Notes under the pieces: generated by a model | What the model saw: the letters and a program-made list of their open reading frames with translations, nothing else | Databases searched by the model: none | Told to the model about the DNA's origin: nothing | Made by a program: the position numbers and the translations under genes | Shown here: piece by piece, positions 6,260-7,809 of the stretch | Position numbering within the stretch: the first letter of the stretch is position 1 | How the letters are laid out: every line of letters starts with the position of its first letter | Source: a bacterium | Lineage (GTDB): Bacteria; Armatimonadota; Zipacnadia; Zipacnadales; Zipacnadaceae | DNA length: 7,809 nt | NCBI GenBank assembly: GCA_030607655.1 | Contig: JAUWJN010000106.1 | Coordinates: 1 to 7,809 of the forward strand | Direction: 5' to 3'

Positions 6260-7093
6260 GTGAATGAACAGGGACACATTGTAACCCCGCAGCCTCCTCA
6301 ACAGCCGCTGACGGCGCGGAACCTGGAGGATTTCGCGCTATGTCCGCAAAAGTACCTGCTGTCATTTTTCACCACCCCGGCGGAGAGTCGCCGTTTTATC
6401 GGCGGACCGGCCGCCTTACATCGCGCCCTGCGCTCTGCGCTAGTGCAGGCATACCAGATGGGCGGGCCCGGGCAGGTCTCAGCGGCTTCTCTGCTGCGGC
6501 TTTTTGAGCAAAACTGGGAGGGCGAGCTGTGCGCTGACAGCCTGGAGGAAGAGCAGCTCCATTCCGAGGGCGTGCAGATTCTGGAGGCTTATCATCAGAC
6601 TCACAAGAATCAGCCTAATGAAGCCATCGCCTCCGATATGCGCTTTGAAGATGAAATAGCCGGCCACCGTTTCGTGGCGGTGGCCGATCGGGTGGACCAG
6701 GCCGAGGATGGCACTATCACTCTGCTGCGGTATAAATCCTCCCACCGCCCGCCCAGCCCAGCCGAACTGGCCAAGGACATATCCGCGGGATTGCTGTTAT
6801 TACTGGGCCAAGCTCATTTTGCCGACCAGGACTTGTCCGCCGAAGCCGCCCTGGCAGCGAAGACGGACTGCCAGGTAGCAGTCTACGCCCTGCGTCCCGG
6901 GCGATTGGTGGTCGCTCCTATTGACCAGGCACAGCGCAACTCCTTACAAGAGCGGATTATCAACTTAGCGCACAGCATTCGCCAGGCTCAGCAGTTTCCG
7001 ACCAACAAGGGCCGCCATTGCCGTTGGTGCCGCTCGCAGGCGCGATGTCCGGCCTGGCGAGATGCCCATTATCAGCCTGAGGAGGGCCAATGA
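6260..7093 (+). CDS. RecB/Cas4-like PD-(D/E)XK family protein, Fe-S cysteines, degraded active site
   Basis: A 277-aa protein with the layout of RecB/AddB/Cas4-type nucleases. Residues 17-35 hold the opening helix with the first cysteine (Cys28 in LCPQKYLL). His54 sits in a GGPAALHRAL helix (motif I). Asp143 in ADRVD is motif II. LLRYKSS (155-161) sits where DYKT-type motif III is expected: Lys159 is kept but the acidic residue is Arg157. The helix that should carry Q-x-x-x-Y (about 173-188) lacks it. Cys254, Cys257 and Cys263 near the end complete a four-cysteine set typical of a [4Fe-4S] cluster. I infer a DNA-binding or structural protein with little or no nuclease activity. The start is a GTG with TAGGA 9 nt upstream. 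There are no cas genes and no helicase partner. The stop is directly followed by the peptidase gene, so the two are probably cotranscribed. Confidence 0.85.
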   Translation: MNEQGHIVTPQPPQQPLTARNLEDFALCPQKYLLSFFTTPAESRRFIGGPAALHRALRSALVQAYQMGGPGQVSAASLLRLFEQNWEGELCADSLEEEQLHSEGVQILEAYHQTHKNQPNEAIASDMRFEDEIAGHRFVAVADRVDQAEDGTITLLRYKSSHRPPSPAELAKDISAGLLLLLGQAHFADQDLSAEAALAAKTDCQVAVYALRPGRLVVAPIDQAQRNSLQERIINLAHSIRQAQQFPTNKGRHCRWCRSQARCPAWRDAHYQPEEGQ

Positions 7094-7094
7094 C

Positions 7095-7809
7095 TTGCCG
7101 CGCCTCCGGGGCGTAGGTCTACTGGAGCCGATTATCATAGCCGTAATCATCGCGGCCCCCTTGCCTGCCGCCGAGGTCAGTGAGGAACCGCAGCGCCGGG
7201 CCCGAGGCACTGAGCAGTTCCGCATCCTGTATTGGCCTGCCGATGAAGAGCAGGCTATCATCGCCCAGCAGGCAGCTACCACTGCCCTGCCCCGCCTTCA
7301 GTACGCTCTGGACATACAACTGGAGCGCCGAATTCTGATTGAAATATGTCATACCCAGCAGGAATTCAACGAGCGGGTGGGCGAGGCCAGCCCGCCATGG
7401 GTTATGGGCCGCGCCTTTCCCAACCAGGATCACGTGGTAGTCAAAGCCCTGGGCCCCCAGCGCATCGGCAAGTTGGTAGCTCATGAACTGTGCCACATAG
7501 TGTTGCAAAAAAAGCTGGACCAGACCGGCGCCCCGGCTCCCCGATGGCTGCATGAGGGCCTGGCGAAGTATGCGACTGCAGACCTACCTATGGCGGACCA
7601 GCAGGTGCTAAGCCAGGCCGCCGCGGCGGATAAGCTGCTGACCATTGCTCAGTTGGAGGAGGCTTTTGCGGGCCCGACGGAGAAGGTTAGTTTAGCCTAT
7701 GCTCAGAGTTATACCTTGGTCTGCTATCTGACGGAACTGAGCGCGGGCGAAGGGGTGGGGCGATTCCTGGAGGATCTGGGCCGGACCGGCGAGGTAGAAC
7801 GGGCGCTGG
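7095..7809 (+). CDS. Exported peptidase-MA-like zinc metalloprotease, 3' end beyond right edge
   Basis: An open frame runs to the right edge with 238 visible residues; the C-terminus is missing. It carries the gluzincin zinc site HELCH (130-134: His130, catalytic Glu131, His134) and, downstream, WLHEGLA (151-157) with Glu154 as the expected third zinc ligand. This arrangement is characteristic of the peptidase MA-like family. The N-terminus reads as a signal peptide: basic MPRLRG, hydrophobic IIIAVIIAA, cleavage near PAA. The protein should therefore act outside the cytoplasm or on the envelope. Substrate unknown. I chose the TTG at 7095 because GAGGAGGG lies about 9 nt upstream and it follows the previous stop by 1 nt. 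An in-frame ATG at 7062 would overlap the previous gene by 32 nt and has a poor ribosome-binding site. An out-of-frame ATG at 7090 overlaps that stop as ATGA but ends after 8 codons. Confidence 0.85.
   Translation, partial: MPRLRGVGLLEPIIIAVIIAAPLPAAEVSEEPQRRARGTEQFRILYWPADEEQAIIAQQAATTALPRLQYALDIQLERRILIEICHTQQEFNERVGEASPPWVMGRAFPNQDHVVVKALGPQRIGKLVAHELCHIVLQKKLDQTGAPAPRWLHEGLAKYATADLPMADQQVLSQAAAADKLLTIAQLEEAFAGPTEKVSLAYAQSYTLVCYLTELSAGEGVGRFLEDLGRTGEVERAL

Noticed and set aside
6260..7093. Assignment as Cas4 of a CRISPR system
   Set aside because: There are no repeats, no other cas genes, and the catalytic motif is degraded. Only fold-level similarity is supported.
7119..7553. Minus-strand open frame of 144 codons
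   Set aside because: It lies opposite the metalloprotease frame that carries HELCH and WLHEGLA at the right spacing; the minus frame has no comparable motif.

Overview
The window looks like chromosomal DNA from a GC-rich, Gram-negative-type (diderm) bacterium. This is suggested by an exported FecR-like protein with a barrel-like C-terminal half, a CHASE2 sensor cyclase, good Shine-Dalgarno sites and mixed ATG/GTG/TTG starts. I cannot name the phylum. The gene mix would fit an uncultivated lineage related to Armatimonadota, Planctomycetota or similar groups, but that is a guess. I see no tRNA, rRNA, CRISPR array, insertion sequence or prophage gene.

Layout, left to right. (1) 1-1114, minus strand: two uncharacterised genes in one operon. 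The downstream one runs off the left edge, and its start sits 5 nt after the upstream stop. They follow a good extended -10 promoter at 1205-1233, and their base composition looks more AT-rich than the rest. (2) 1262-2341, minus: a Gfo/Idh/MocA-family NAD(P)-dependent sugar-type oxidoreductase. (3) 2342-2561: a non-coding stretch packed with GC-rich palindromes resembling REP elements. (4) 2562-6102, minus: a translationally coupled pair, first a CHASE2-class III nucleotide cyclase, then an exported FecR-domain protein with a long beta-rich C-terminal region. (5) 6103-6259: a divergent intergenic region with an inverted repeat. (6) 6260-7809, plus: a RecB/Cas4-like PD-(D/E)XK protein with Fe-S-type cysteines but a degraded catalytic motif. 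It is followed directly by an exported peptidase-MA-like zinc metalloprotease that is cut off by the right edge.

How the genes may work together: the cyclase and FecR genes overlap by 38 nt and both have large extracytoplasmic parts. The simplest reading is an envelope-sensing unit in which the FecR/barrel protein signals through CHASE2 to a cytoplasmic cyclase domain. No FecI-type sigma factor or TonB receptor is present here. The cyclase keeps both metal-binding aspartates and an adenine-type lysine, but has Ser in place of the transition-state Asn. The plus-strand pair appears to be a separate transcription unit. The minus-strand unknown pair is also separate, with its own promoter.
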